Shown here piece by piece: positions 37,599 to 46,619 of a stretch of 64,000 nt of DNA. The position numbers and the translations under genes were made by a program. The first letter of the stretch is position 1. The number at the start of each line of letters is the position of its first letter. Under the pieces are notes generated by a model. The model made no database searches and was not told where the DNA came from. It was given only the letters and a program-made list of their open reading frames with translations. The DNA lies in contig NZ_CP043489.1 of assembly GCF_008330945.1 (NCBI RefSeq), forward strand, positions 2,553,501-2,617,500, in the 5' to 3' direction. The stretch is from Labrys sp. KNU-23 (GTDB taxonomy: Bacteria; Pseudomonadota; Alphaproteobacteria; Rhizobiales; Labraceae).

Positions 37599-38438
37599 AT
37601 GGCCACAAGAAGCTTCTTCCATCTTCACCTGGTTTCGGACTCCACTGGCGAGACTTTGATCATGGCCGGGCGAGCTGTTGCCGCCCAGTATCCGGCCGTC
37701 TCGGCGCTCGAGCACATCTACCCGCTGGTGCGCAGCGAACGGGATCTCGACCGCACCATCGCCGAGATCGAAGCCAACCCGGGCGTGGTGCTCTACACCC
37801 TGGTCGAGCCCGAGCTGGCCGAGAGGCTGGAGCGCAGCTGCCGCGAAATGGGTGCTCCCGTGCTGTCGGTGCTGCAGCCGATCTTCGACCTGTTCAAATC
37901 CTATCTCGGCACCGAAGTGATGGTGAAGCCGGGCGCCCAGCATGTGCTGAATGCCGATTATTTCCGCCGCATCGACGCCCTCAACTACACGATGATGCAT
38001 GATGACGGGCTGATGCCGACCGACTACGACGAAGCCGACGTGCTGCTGCTCGGCGTCAGCCGGACCTCCAAGACGCCGACCTCGATCTATCTGGCTCATC
38101 GCGGGGTCAAGACCGCCAATATTCCCCTGGTGCCGGGCGTGCCCCTGCCACCTGAGGTCGAGCATCTGAAAAACCCGCTGATTGTCGGCCTGTTCGCCTC
38201 GCCCGAACGTATCGTGCAGATCCGCGAGAACCGCGTGCTGACGCTCAGCCCCCACCACGAAGTCGATACCTATACCGATCGGATGTCGGTGGCCGAGGAA
38301 ATCGCGCAGTCCAGGCGCCTGTTCTCCCAGCGTGGCTGGCCGATGATCGACGTTACCCGCCGTTCGATCGAGGAAACAGCCGCAGCCATTCAAGGCCTGC
38401 TGCGCGCCCATCGCCGCGCCCGCATCGTGGAGACGTGA
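37599..38438 (+). CDS. Pyruvate phosphate/water dikinase regulatory protein (DUF299)
   Basis: A 279-residue bifunctional kinase/phosphorylase of the PPSR/PDRP family, which switches PEP synthase or pyruvate phosphate dikinase by ADP-dependent phosphorylation. Family features are the N-terminal FHLHLVSDSTGETLIMAGRAV, the P-loop GVSRTSKTP (152-160), VKTANIPLVPGVPLP and the final DVTRRSIEETAAAI helix. Its target enzyme is not in the window. It is the first plus-strand gene right of the candidate origin. Confidence 0.94.
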   Translation: MATRSFFHLHLVSDSTGETLIMAGRAVAAQYPAVSALEHIYPLVRSERDLDRTIAEIEANPGVVLYTLVEPELAERLERSCREMGAPVLSVLQPIFDLFKSYLGTEVMVKPGAQHVLNADYFRRIDALNYTMMHDDGLMPTDYDEADVLLLGVSRTSKTPTSIYLAHRGVKTANIPLVPGVPLPPEVEHLKNPLIVGLFASPERIVQIRENRVLTLSPHHEVDTYTDRMSVAEEIAQSRRLFSQRGWPMIDVTRRSIEETAAAIQGLLRAHRRARIVET

Positions 38439-38448
38439 GGAAGAATGC

Positions 38449-39069
38449 ATGCGGGTTCTGGCGTGGTTGGTGGGAATCCTGGGATGCATCCTCCTGGTCT
38501 ATTATGGCGGGGGCTCTCTTCTTCCCGACCATGCCAGCATCTATCGCAAGATGGAGATCGGCCGGCCGCCTTCCGCCGTGTTCGCCCTGATCAACGACCT
38601 CAAAGCCTTCGACCAGTGGTGGTTGTTCACCAGTACGAATCCGGCGCAAAGACCCGATCAGGCTGGCCCGGCAACGATCAGCGGGCCTCCATCCGGCGTC
38701 GGCCAGAAACAGATCTGGTTGGTTCGCAACGCATCCGATCGGCAGCTGGAGATCCTCGGCCAGATCGAAATCGTCGAGAGCGAGGCGGATCGGCATGTTG
38801 CCATTGCGGTCGATGTTCCCGACTGGCTGTCGGGGCGCTTTCGTTTCGATCTCGGTGGCAGCGGCAATACCCAGCTCGAATGGGCAACCGATGTTGCGCT
38901 GGATACAACCTTTAAGCGTTGGGCCGGCTATCTCTTGGCCGACAAGGCCATAGGTGGGCTCGAGGAGATCTCTCTGGTGCAGCTCAGGGAGCTGGCGGAA
39001 ACCGGCACGATCCGCCGACTCGATCCGGTCAAGCCGGCGAAAACGGTCTCTCCACCTACGGCAAGCTGA
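38449..39069 (+). CDS. SRPBCC-family protein with N-terminal membrane anchor
   Basis: A 206-residue protein with one hydrophobic helix at residues 4-22 (LAWLVGILGCILLVYYGGG) and a START-like SRPBCC domain opening RKMEIGRPPSAVFALINDLKAFDQWW. This fold binds hydrophobic ligands; no substrate is suggested by the context. AGGAAG eight bases upstream fixes the start, ten bp after the previous gene. It is the first gene of the 15-kb stretch that separates the dikinase regulator from maf. Confidence 0.75.
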   Translation: MRVLAWLVGILGCILLVYYGGGSLLPDHASIYRKMEIGRPPSAVFALINDLKAFDQWWLFTSTNPAQRPDQAGPATISGPPSGVGQKQIWLVRNASDRQLEILGQIEIVESEADRHVAIAVDVPDWLSGRFRFDLGGSGNTQLEWATDVALDTTFKRWAGYLLADKAIGGLEEISLVQLRELAETGTIRRLDPVKPAKTVSPPTAS

Positions 39070-39091
39070 ACAGGTTTGGGAACGATTGACG

Positions 39092-39562
39092 ATGATCGCC
39101 GATGCAACGCCTGTGGCGCCCAAGCTCCACCCGGTTCTGGGCTTCCTCGTCCAGTTCGCCTTCAGCCTCATCGGCATTGGCCTAGCGTCGCTCACCGCGG
39201 CCCTGACCTATATCGGCGCGATGATGGTCCGGTCCGATACCGGTCTCAGCGACGCCGGTGATGTCCCGACCCTGATCGGTACCCTGGCCTATATGACCGT
39301 GCTGCTCGCCGGCCTGCCGGCGCTCCTGACCCGCGCCCTCATGTATCTGCTCGGCTGGCAGGCGCCCTGGCCCTATATGGCTGCGGCCGCGATCGTCACG
39401 GCCGTCGGCTCGGTCTATCTGATGTTCGGTACCGAGTGGATTTCCAACGGGAACGCCGAGCTCGCCGGCGTGGCCCTTGGGTTCGGTCTGATGGGCGCTC
39501 TCTGCGGCCTGGTGTTCTGGCTGGTGGCGGTGTGGCTGCCCGACCGCCTTTTGAGCCGGTAA
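39092..39562 (+). CDS. Small four-helix membrane protein, paralogue 1
   Basis: A 156-residue protein with four hydrophobic helices that I cannot assign to a named family. It closely parallels the protein at 47738-48217: both share FAFSLIGIGLASL-AALTYIGA, a PALLT-A---LGW--PWPYMAAAAI centre and the C-terminal CGLVFWLVAVWLPDRL. The shared conserved Trp/Pro-rich loop (WQAPWPYMAAAA) probably matters for function. It lies 22 bp after the SRPBCC gene and converges on the autotransporter gene. Confidence 0.75.
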   Translation: MIADATPVAPKLHPVLGFLVQFAFSLIGIGLASLTAALTYIGAMMVRSDTGLSDAGDVPTLIGTLAYMTVLLAGLPALLTRALMYLLGWQAPWPYMAAAAIVTAVGSVYLMFGTEWISNGNAELAGVALGFGLMGALCGLVFWLVAVWLPDRLLSR

Positions 39563-39593
39563 CGGTGCTTTTGCCCACCGTACCGGGGCAGGC

Positions 39594-42500
39594 CTACCAC
39601 CTGTAGCGCACGCCGGCGGTACCCTTGAGGGTGTAATTGTCGCCGCCCTTGCCGGAAAGAGCCATGGCATAGCTGGCCTCGCCATAGGCGCTCCAGTTCT
39701 TGTTCCAGCTATAGGTGGCGCCGGCGCCGACCTCGCCCCACAGGCGACGGTTGCCCTGTACCAGCGAGGCGCCGGACACCTTCACGCTCCTGCCTTTCAG
39801 GAACTCATAGGTCAGGTTGGCGATACCGTAGAACTGCAGGCGCGCCGTCTGGCCAGTGGCATCTTGCCAGCTCGACAGATGCTCGAGCCGAAGACCAGCG
39901 CGACCCTGCAGGCTGTCGCCCTGGCCGAGGGCGATGCGGTTGCCCAGATTGTCGGTGAAGCTGGAGAAGTCGACATGGGTCCAGGCGAGCTGGGCCTGCG
40001 GCACCACCGCCCAGCCCGAGCCGAGCTCATAGCGCTTGCCGACCTCCAGGCTCAGCGCGCTCGACCAGCCCTGGTTGTGGCCGGTCTTGTTCGACAGGCT
40101 CGAATCATACCAGGTGAACTGGCCGATGGCGTCGGCATAGAGGCCGTCATGGCCGAGCCAGGTCAGGTTGGCGCCGATGCCATAACCGCGCGTGGTGATC
40201 CGGCCCTTGGCCCGGGCCGCACCGGTGACCGGGTCGTTGCTGACATCGATGCGGGCCGTGGAGGTGCCGATGATCGCATAGGCGCCGATGGTGAGATCGC
40301 CCGCCGCGGTTTCCCTGGCCACGCCTTCATAGCCGGCCTGCAGGAAGCCGATGCTCTGGTTGTAGGCCGAACCTGTCCGCGGACTGAAGGAGGAATACTG
40401 CCCTCCCATCCGCCCCCAGGCGCCCTGGCCGATCAGCGCTGGCCCGCCTTTGGCATAGGCCATCGCCCCGGCAGGCGGCAGGTTGGCCGCGACCGCGGCG
40501 GTGCCGTCGGGCCAGATGCGGTTGCCGGTGCGCTGCTGCAGGGTGCCTAGTGTCGCCTGCGCGAAGTTCGAGAGCACGTCCGCATAGGGCAAGGCCGTCT
40601 GGCTGGTGGGAGCCAGCTTGCCCGTCGAACGCAGATACCAGTTCTGGCTGCCGGCATTGTTCCCCACGCCGCCGAGATAGAGGTTGTAGTCATAGGCACC
40701 GGCCGAGACGGCCGCGCCGAGACTGAAGGCGCCGGCCTGCGAGGTGCCGCCGACCTGGATGACCTCGATGCCGTCGGCGGTGGTCGCCGCGCCGGCGCCG
40801 CCGCTGTTGTGGATGTTGAGGGTTGTCGTCCCCGAGACATCGCCTTTGACGATCAGCTTGTCGGTCGGCGAACCATCCGAGGCCAGATGGGTGTCGAGCT
40901 CCAGCGTGCCACCATGGCCGATATAGCTCCCCGCCACCGTGAGGGTGTTCGTGGGATTGGGATTGTTGGCATGGAGGTCGATCGTTCCGGCATTGGCGAC
41001 ATTGCCGGAGATCGTGACGGCCTGGATGGCCGGTGCCAGTGTCACCTTGCCACCGCCCTTGATGTCGAGCTGCTCGGTGGCAAGGTCGCCGGTGAGATTG
41101 AGCGCACCACCGGAGCGCACATTGACCGTCTCCCAATTGGCGATCTGAATATTGCCGGGCGCCCCGGCGGAGGCCGAAGACCCCGTGATGGCGCGGTCGA
41201 GGTTCAGCGTGTCGATCATGCCGTCGCCACTCGACACATCGTCGCCACCGTCGAGGGCGGTCAAGGCGGAAATATCCGCACCGCCGGCGATGTTGACGGT
41301 ATCGCTGCCATTGCCGAGCCTGATCGCTCCCGAGACCTTCGAGCCGCCCTGCAAGGTGGTGGTGGCATTGCCGTCGGTATCCCGGATGCCAAGCCCGGAA
41401 GAAGCCGATACGTCCGAGCCGGCCTGAAGGTTGATCGCAACGGCGGAGCCGGCCGTGGTAGTCGTCAGCACGCCCGCACCCGAACCGCCGGCAACAAGGG
41501 CCGCCACATTCACAGTCGTGGCACCGGCACCATAGTTGGTGGCGCTGATACCGTCAGTGGCGCCCTTGATCTCGCCCGCCGTCTGCTCGACCTTCAAATC
41601 CGTGCCGTAATTGGTCGCAGAGACACCGGCGCCGGCAGATCCCGTCACCTTGCCCGATGTCGTGATGACCGCCGTACCCGTACCGTAATTGTTGGCGCTG
41701 ATGCCGTCGGTACCGCCCGAGATTTCGCCGGCTGTCTGCGTCACGGTCAACTCGGTGCCGGAATTCTGGGCATAGATGCCGTTGCCGGAGGAGCCCGTTA
41801 CGGTGCCGGCCGTCCTGACCGCTGTCGAGCCCTTGCCGGTGTTGGTGGCCCAGATGCCGCTGCTGCCGCCCGTGACCGAGCCCGCCGTCTGTTCCACCGT
41901 AAGATTCTGGCCATTATTGGTTGCAAGGATACCAATGCCGCTGGCGGCGGAAGCGCTGACAGCGCCGGCTGTCGTGATTGTGGTCGAGCCCGTGCCGTTA
42001 TTGGTTGCGCTGATGCCGCTGGTAATCCCTGATATCTTACCGGCCGTCTGTTCGACCTTCAGATCCTTGCCGTTGTTGACGGCATAGACACCGATGCCCG
42101 CAGAGCCGGTCACCGTGCCGGCCGTCGTGACGGAGGTCGACCCCTTGCCACTGTTGGTCGCACGTATGCCGTAGGTCGATCCTGTGATCGACCCAGCTGT
42201 CTGAGTTACCGATATATTGCCGGTGGAGGCGTTGTTGGCGATCGAGGCTACCACGCCCGCGCTCAAGGGCGCGTAGGTCGCGGTTACCGTCCCGGCCGTC
42301 GTCACATCGACCGAGCCCAGGCCGTAGTGCTGGGCAAGAATGCCGGCATCGCCGCCGCTGATGCTGCCGGCCGTCTGGTTCACGGTGACGGTGCTGGTGG
42401 ACTGGGCATTCCATCCGGTGGCATAGACGGCTGCATACCCAAAGCTGCCATTACCGCTTGCCGCCGTGGAGGTGATCGTTCCGGCCGTGGTGACTTCTGT

Positions 42501-43232
42501 CGAACCCAAGCCGTAATTCTCGATCCGTATGCCGCTCATCATCGCGGAAATGGTCCCGCCCGTCTGGTTGACGGTGGCATTGCCGGTTCCGGCGGAATTG
42601 CCATAAACGCCATAGATCCCGAAGGACTGGAAATTGTCCATCGAGCCGTTCACGGTTCCGGCCGTGGTAATGGTCATCGCGCCCGTGCCGTTCTGGGTGG
42701 CATAGACGCCGAACATGAGGCCTGCGATCGTGCCTCCGGTCTGATCGATCGTCAGATCCGTGCCGGAGGCGTTGTTCGTCGCCTTCAGGCCCGATGTATA
42801 GGGGTTGGAATTGTAGATCAGGCTCGTGGCGGATCCGGCCGACGTGATGGTCATGGCTCCGGGGCCGTTATTTGTCGCGGTGACGGCATCTGCGCCCGAT
42901 GCGGAGACAACGGCCGTCGAGTCCAGCGACAGGGATGTCAGGGGCGAACCCGTAACATTGATGGGGCTCGTATTGCCCGAGCAGGCATAGGCATTGGGGC
43001 CGCCGGTGCAGGCTGCCCATGCTCGGTCGGCATTTTTGACAAGGGCGCCGGGCAGCATCACCGGCGTTGCGATGAGGCCGGCCGCCAGTGCCGATGTCGA
43101 AATGGAAGAAAGCGAGGTGCGGAACACGAACGGCGCAAGCAGCCGGCTTGCGGCGGTCTTGATCGGCTGGCGCTTTTGGGCAGCACGAGATCTGTTCGGA
43201 GAGCCGGAGGGCTTCTTGCTTTGCGTTGTCAT
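39594..43232 (-). CDS. Autotransporter (type Va) with tandem-repeat passenger
   Basis: A 1212-residue surface protein. An extended N-terminus with a basic stretch (residues 1-40) precedes a hydrophobic signal segment ending near AWAA. The passenger (about 75-900) consists of beta-helix-forming repeats; seven to eight units of about 51 residues with the pattern TAGTVTGS-G-GVYA-NNG-DLKVEQTAG-ISG-T-GI-ATN-G-GST. The last 270 or so residues are an autotransporter beta-barrel (AMAYAKGGPALIGQGAWGRMGGQ to LKGTAGVRYRW) ending in the terminal aromatic Trp. An adhesin role is inferred. A palindrome is found 63 bp upstream. Confidence 0.9.
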   Translation of the reverse strand: MTTQSKKPSGSPNRSRAAQKRQPIKTAASRLLAPFVFRTSLSSISTSALAAGLIATPVMLPGALVKNADRAWAACTGGPNAYACSGNTSPINVTGSPLTSLSLDSTAVVSASGADAVTATNNGPGAMTITSAGSATSLIYNSNPYTSGLKATNNASGTDLTIDQTGGTIAGLMFGVYATQNGTGAMTITTAGTVNGSMDNFQSFGIYGVYGNSAGTGNATVNQTGGTISAMMSGIRIENYGLGSTEVTTAGTITSTAASGNGSFGYAAVYATGWNAQSTSTVTVNQTAGSISGGDAGILAQHYGLGSVDVTTAGTVTATYAPLSAGVVASIANNASTGNISVTQTAGSITGSTYGIRATNSGKGSTSVTTAGTVTGSAGIGVYAVNNGKDLKVEQTAGKISGITSGISATNNGTGSTTITTAGAVSASAASGIGILATNNGQNLTVEQTAGSVTGGSSGIWATNTGKGSTAVRTAGTVTGSSGNGIYAQNSGTELTVTQTAGEISGGTDGISANNYGTGTAVITTSGKVTGSAGAGVSATNYGTDLKVEQTAGEIKGATDGISATNYGAGATTVNVAALVAGGSGAGVLTTTTAGSAVAINLQAGSDVSASSGLGIRDTDGNATTTLQGGSKVSGAIRLGNGSDTVNIAGGADISALTALDGGDDVSSGDGMIDTLNLDRAITGSSASAGAPGNIQIANWETVNVRSGGALNLTGDLATEQLDIKGGGKVTLAPAIQAVTISGNVANAGTIDLHANNPNPTNTLTVAGSYIGHGGTLELDTHLASDGSPTDKLIVKGDVSGTTTLNIHNSGGAGAATTADGIEVIQVGGTSQAGAFSLGAAVSAGAYDYNLYLGGVGNNAGSQNWYLRSTGKLAPTSQTALPYADVLSNFAQATLGTLQQRTGNRIWPDGTAAVAANLPPAGAMAYAKGGPALIGQGAWGRMGGQYSSFSPRTGSAYNQSIGFLQAGYEGVARETAAGDLTIGAYAIIGTSTARIDVSNDPVTGAARAKGRITTRGYGIGANLTWLGHDGLYADAIGQFTWYDSSLSNKTGHNQGWSSALSLEVGKRYELGSGWAVVPQAQLAWTHVDFSSFTDNLGNRIALGQGDSLQGRAGLRLEHLSSWQDATGQTARLQFYGIANLTYEFLKGRSVKVSGASLVQGNRRLWGEVGAGATYSWNKNWSAYGEASYAMALSGKGGDNYTLKGTAGVRYRW
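41500..42850 (-). repeat. Tandem repeats of about 153 bp in the autotransporter gene
   Basis: At protein level about eight units recur, the four C-terminal-most ones 51-53 residues long with high similarity (EQTAG-I-G-T-GISATN), the N-terminal ones longer and more diverged (58-63 residues). Such arrays can change copy number by recombination. Confidence 0.75.
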
Positions 43233-43850
43233 GTTGTCTTGATTTGACCGATTGGTGCGATGGCGCACATATCGAGGCTGGCGATAGAGGACGATGTGCG
43301 ATTTCGCACACTCAAAAGTTGTATGTCGTTGATCTCAGGGAGTATTTTGCTGGAGTTCGCCCAGGTGCCGCCGGCGACGGTCAAGGATTGCGAACGGCAT
43401 TCCCGCTGATTGGGTAGAGGCGCAGAGCAATGATTTCTTCGGCAAAATCAGAAGGTTAAGCTTTCGATCGCCGCTGAAGCCGAGTTGCCTGATCTGCCTA
43501 ACTGCGGAAATCCCATCCGACGTTCGACGTTTACTGCGCGTCGGAAGGCTCAATCAAAATCAGTATAGCCGACAACCGGAGGTAGCCGCCCGCTTCTCAC
43601 CGTTCATGCACGGAACGATCCTCGCTTCCGGGCTATCGACGTTTCGCGCTGCGGGTCCGCATCACAGCATGTCTCAAAGCCTGAAACGACACCTTCGATA
43701 CCTCGTCTCGTGCCAGCAGAATAACGAAGCCGGCTCCTACCGAACGGTGCCATGTCCCTCCGGTATCGCAACAGGGGCTGTGGCAGCTTGCGTTCTATCG
43801 TAAAAAGTCTATTCTTGTTGTACAATCGTTCAATAAGAAATTGATCCGAG
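43233..43850. promoter_or_regulatory. Divergent promoter region between autotransporter and TMADH-like gene
   Basis: No gene is seen in 618 bp. Near the autotransporter end, TGTGCGA-TT-TCGCACA (43295-43310) is a 7-bp-arm palindrome likely to be an operator or hairpin. Near the other end a 28-bp operator (43812-43839) lies just before the TMADH-like start codon. The middle (43330-43800) shows nothing I can name. Confidence 0.5.
43812..43839. promoter_or_regulatory. Palindromic operator, copy 1 (probable TetR target)
   Basis: Half-sites TTCTTGTTGTAC and GTTCAATAAGAA around AATC fit TTCTT-r-TTG-w-AC-N4-GT-w-CAA-y-AAGAA. It ends 11 bp before the start codon of the TMADH-like gene. A nearly identical palindrome lies at 47516-47543 upstream of the binding-protein/tetR pair. 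Confidence 0.75.
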
Positions 43851-45908
43851 ATGCCCCGCAATCCGCGATACGATATCCTGTTCGAACCGGTTCGGATCGG
43901 CCCGGTCACCGCACCCAACCGTTTCTACCAGACACCCCACGCCACCGGCATGGGCTATCTCAAGCCTGAAAGCGGCGCCAAGCTGCGCGGCATCAAGGCC
44001 GAGGGCGGCTGGGGCGTGGTCTGCACGGAATATTGCTCGATCCATCCCAGTTCGGATGATTCCCCGTTCGGCTTCCTGACATTGTGGGACGAGGATGATG
44101 TCCGGGCGCTCATGCCCACTGTCGAGGCCATCCATGCCCATGGCAGCCTGGCCGGCGTGGAGCTGTGGCATGGCGGTTCCCACGCCAACAACCGCCTCAC
44201 GCGGGAGCCGATCCTGGCACCGTCGGCCCGCCCGGCCTTGATTCCGCAGCCGGGCAGCGCGCGCGCCATGGACAAGGCCGATATCAAAGCCTTCCGGACC
44301 TGGCACCGCAGCGCGGCCCTACGGGCTAAACGGGCCGGCTTCGACATCGTCTATTGCTATGCCGGCCACGATTATCTGCCGTTCCAATTTCTGTCGCCCC
44401 GTCTCAATCTGCGCGGGGACGAATATGGCGGCAGCCTCGCCAATCGTGTCAGGCTATTGCGGGAGCTGATCGAGGATACGCGCGAGGCCGTCGGCGATCG
44501 CTGCGCGATCGCCGTCCGCCTGTCGGTCGACGAATTGCACGGGTCCCGCGGCATCACCTCGCAAGGGGAGGGACAGGAAATCCTGGCGATGCTGGCGGAG
44601 CTGCCGGATCTGTGGGACGTCAACGTCTCCGGCTCGCTCGGCAACGATTCCCGGTCGTCCCGCTTCAGCGACGAGGGCTTCCAGGAAGCGCATGTCGCCT
44701 TCGTCAAGGCTCTCACCAGCAAGCCGGTGGTGAGCGTCGGGCGGTTCACCTCACCCGACAGCATGGTGAGCCAGGTCCGGCGCGGCATCCAGGATTTCAT
44801 CGGCGCCGCCCGCCCCTCCATCGCCGATCCCTTCCTGCCGAAGAAGATTGACGAGGGCCGCGAGGACGAGATCCGCGAATGCATCGGCTGCAACATCTGC
44901 CGCTCGGCCAACAACGAGGCCGTGCCGCTGCGCTGCAGCCAAAATCCCACCATTGGCGAGGAATGGCGCCGGGGCTGGCATCCCGAACATGTCGAAGCTG
45001 CCGACACGTCCTTGCACGTCCTGGTGGTCGGAAGCGGGCCGGCCGGCCTGGAATGTGCGCTCACCCTCGGGCGGCGCGGCCATCGCGTGATGCTGGCCGA
45101 AGCCGGGCGCAAGCTTGGCGGGCGCATCAACCAGGAAGCTGGCCTGCCCGGGCTCGGCTATTGGGCGCGCATCCGCGACCATCGCCTGCACATGATGGCG
45201 AAGCTATCCTCCATCGAGATCTTTCCCGAAAGCCGGTTGAGCGCCGAAGACGCGCTGGCACTCGAGGCCGACCATGTCGTGCTGGCTACCGGCAGCCGCT
45301 GGCGGCGCGATGGCATCGGCAGCCTTGGCGAGGAGGCGGCAGATCTCGGCGCTGGCGGCTCGATCCTCACCCCTGACGACGTGTTTGCCGGCGCGGCGAT
45401 TGCCGGACCGGTACTGATCTATGACGACGAGCATTACGCCGTCGGTGGTGCGCTGGCCGAAAAGTTCAGCAAGGAAGGCCACCAGGTGCATCTGGCAACC
45501 CCGGCGGCCATGCTGTCGAGCTGGACTGTGATGACCGACGAACAGTTCTTCATCCAGAGGCGCCTGATGGAACTGGGTGTACGGCCGCTGCTCAGCCAGC
45601 ATCTCGCCAGTGCTGGCAATGGCGTGGCGGAACTGGCCTGTGTCTATACGGGGCGGATCCGCAGGCACGAATTCGGCACGCTGATCCTTGTCACCGGGCG
45701 TATGGCCGAGGATAGCCTCTATCGTGGCCTCCTCGCCATGACGGGGCAATGGCAAGCGGCCGGCATCCGGTCCGTCACCCGCATCGGCGATTGTCTGGCA
45801 CCCTCGTCGATCGCCGATGCGGTGCATGCCGGCCATCGCTGGGCTCGCGAGTTCGACAGGCCGCCAGCGGAGATCGTGCCGCGCCGGGAACGGCCGATAC
45901 CAGCCTGA
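43851..45908 (+). CDS. Trimethylamine/dimethylamine dehydrogenase-family flavoprotein
   Basis: A 685-residue oxidoreductase with the three TMADH modules. An N-terminal Old-Yellow-Enzyme-type TIM barrel binds FMN (ILFEPVRIGPVTAPNRFYQTPH). A 4Fe-4S motif CIGCNIC...C (C344, C347, C350, C362) is followed by an ADP/FAD-like domain with VVGSGPAGLECALTLG. Blocks such as EGGWGVVCTEYCSI, GVELWHGGSHANN, IGAARPSIADPFLP and EEWRRGWHPEH match TMADH and relatives. The Cys that covalently holds FMN in TMADH (Cys30) is Ala31 here, while the substrate-site Tyr (Y61) is kept. N-demethylation of a tertiary or quaternary amine is likely; the exact amine is not known. Confidence 0.88.
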   Translation: MPRNPRYDILFEPVRIGPVTAPNRFYQTPHATGMGYLKPESGAKLRGIKAEGGWGVVCTEYCSIHPSSDDSPFGFLTLWDEDDVRALMPTVEAIHAHGSLAGVELWHGGSHANNRLTREPILAPSARPALIPQPGSARAMDKADIKAFRTWHRSAALRAKRAGFDIVYCYAGHDYLPFQFLSPRLNLRGDEYGGSLANRVRLLRELIEDTREAVGDRCAIAVRLSVDELHGSRGITSQGEGQEILAMLAELPDLWDVNVSGSLGNDSRSSRFSDEGFQEAHVAFVKALTSKPVVSVGRFTSPDSMVSQVRRGIQDFIGAARPSIADPFLPKKIDEGREDEIRECIGCNICRSANNEAVPLRCSQNPTIGEEWRRGWHPEHVEAADTSLHVLVVGSGPAGLECALTLGRRGHRVMLAEAGRKLGGRINQEAGLPGLGYWARIRDHRLHMMAKLSSIEIFPESRLSAEDALALEADHVVLATGSRWRRDGIGSLGEEAADLGAGGSILTPDDVFAGAAIAGPVLIYDDEHYAVGGALAEKFSKEGHQVHLATPAAMLSSWTVMTDEQFFIQRRLMELGVRPLLSQHLASAGNGVAELACVYTGRIRRHEFGTLILVTGRMAEDSLYRGLLAMTGQWQAAGIRSVTRIGDCLAPSSIADAVHAGHRWAREFDRPPAEIVPRRERPIPA

Positions 45909-45920
45909 TCTGTCTTGTAC

Positions 45921-46583
45921 CTATCGCAGGGGGCCGAGCGCGCTTTCAAGCAGGCCGAGGCTGGCCTCTTCGGCCTCGGCTGGGGTCACCGCCTTGTCGT
46001 CGAGGCACCATTCCAGCCAGAGGCCGTCGACCAAAGCGATGAAATTGCGGGCGAGTCCGGCGGCATCGACTTGCCGGCTGCGATGGGCTGCGATGGCAGC
46101 GATTTCGACGGCCAGTTCGCCGCGATAGGCCTCGTAGAGGCGGCGATGGGCCTGGCGCAGCTTGTCATTGACGGCGATCTCGCCCCAGAGCGCCAGCCAG
46201 ACCAGGAGATTGTCGCGGGTGAAGGAACTAGGCTGGAAGTTGGAGCGCACCAGCGCGAGCAGGACGGCCTCGGGTGGATGCTGCGTCCGGTCTTGCCGCT
46301 GCCGGCGGGCCTGCTCGATATGCTCGCTGACGCTTTCATAGAGCGAGGACTGGTAGACCTCGACCAGGAGATCGTCGAGACTGCCGAAGTGATGGTTGAT
46401 CAGGCCGCGCGAGACCTGGGCTTCCTTGCAGATGCTGTCGATGGTGAAGGCGGCGATACCGCCCTTGGCCAAAGCGCGTATGGCCGCCTCGATCAGCTGG
46501 CGCCGGCGGACTTCCGCGGTTTCGCGGTTGAACCGGGGCGCGCGCTTGGCGGGGCGGGGCGGTGCAGGCGAGGCTGAGGTCAA
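45921..46583 (-). CDS. TetR-family transcriptional regulator (BetI-like)
   Basis: A 220-residue repressor-type protein. The N-terminal DNA-binding domain is RRRQLIEAAIRALAKGGIAAFTIDSICKEAQVSRGLINHHFGSLDDLL, with the recognition helix at SRGLINHHF as in BetI-type TetR proteins. The C-terminal ligand domain is all-helical (SFTRDNLLVWLALWGEIAVN, BetI_C-like). The start is TTG and not strongly supported. It lies 36 bp after the binding-protein gene on the same strand, downstream of the operator at 47516-47543, which suggests self-control together with the TMADH-like gene. Confidence 0.85.
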   Translation of the reverse strand: MTSASPAPPRPAKRAPRFNRETAEVRRRQLIEAAIRALAKGGIAAFTIDSICKEAQVSRGLINHHFGSLDDLLVEVYQSSLYESVSEHIEQARRQRQDRTQHPPEAVLLALVRSNFQPSSFTRDNLLVWLALWGEIAVNDKLRQAHRRLYEAYRGELAVEIAAIAAHRSRQVDAAGLARNFIALVDGLWLEWCLDDKAVTPAEAEEASLGLLESALGPLR

Positions 46584-46619
46584 ACCGGATCGCTTTCTCC
46601 CGGCACCGGCCGGGCACCC

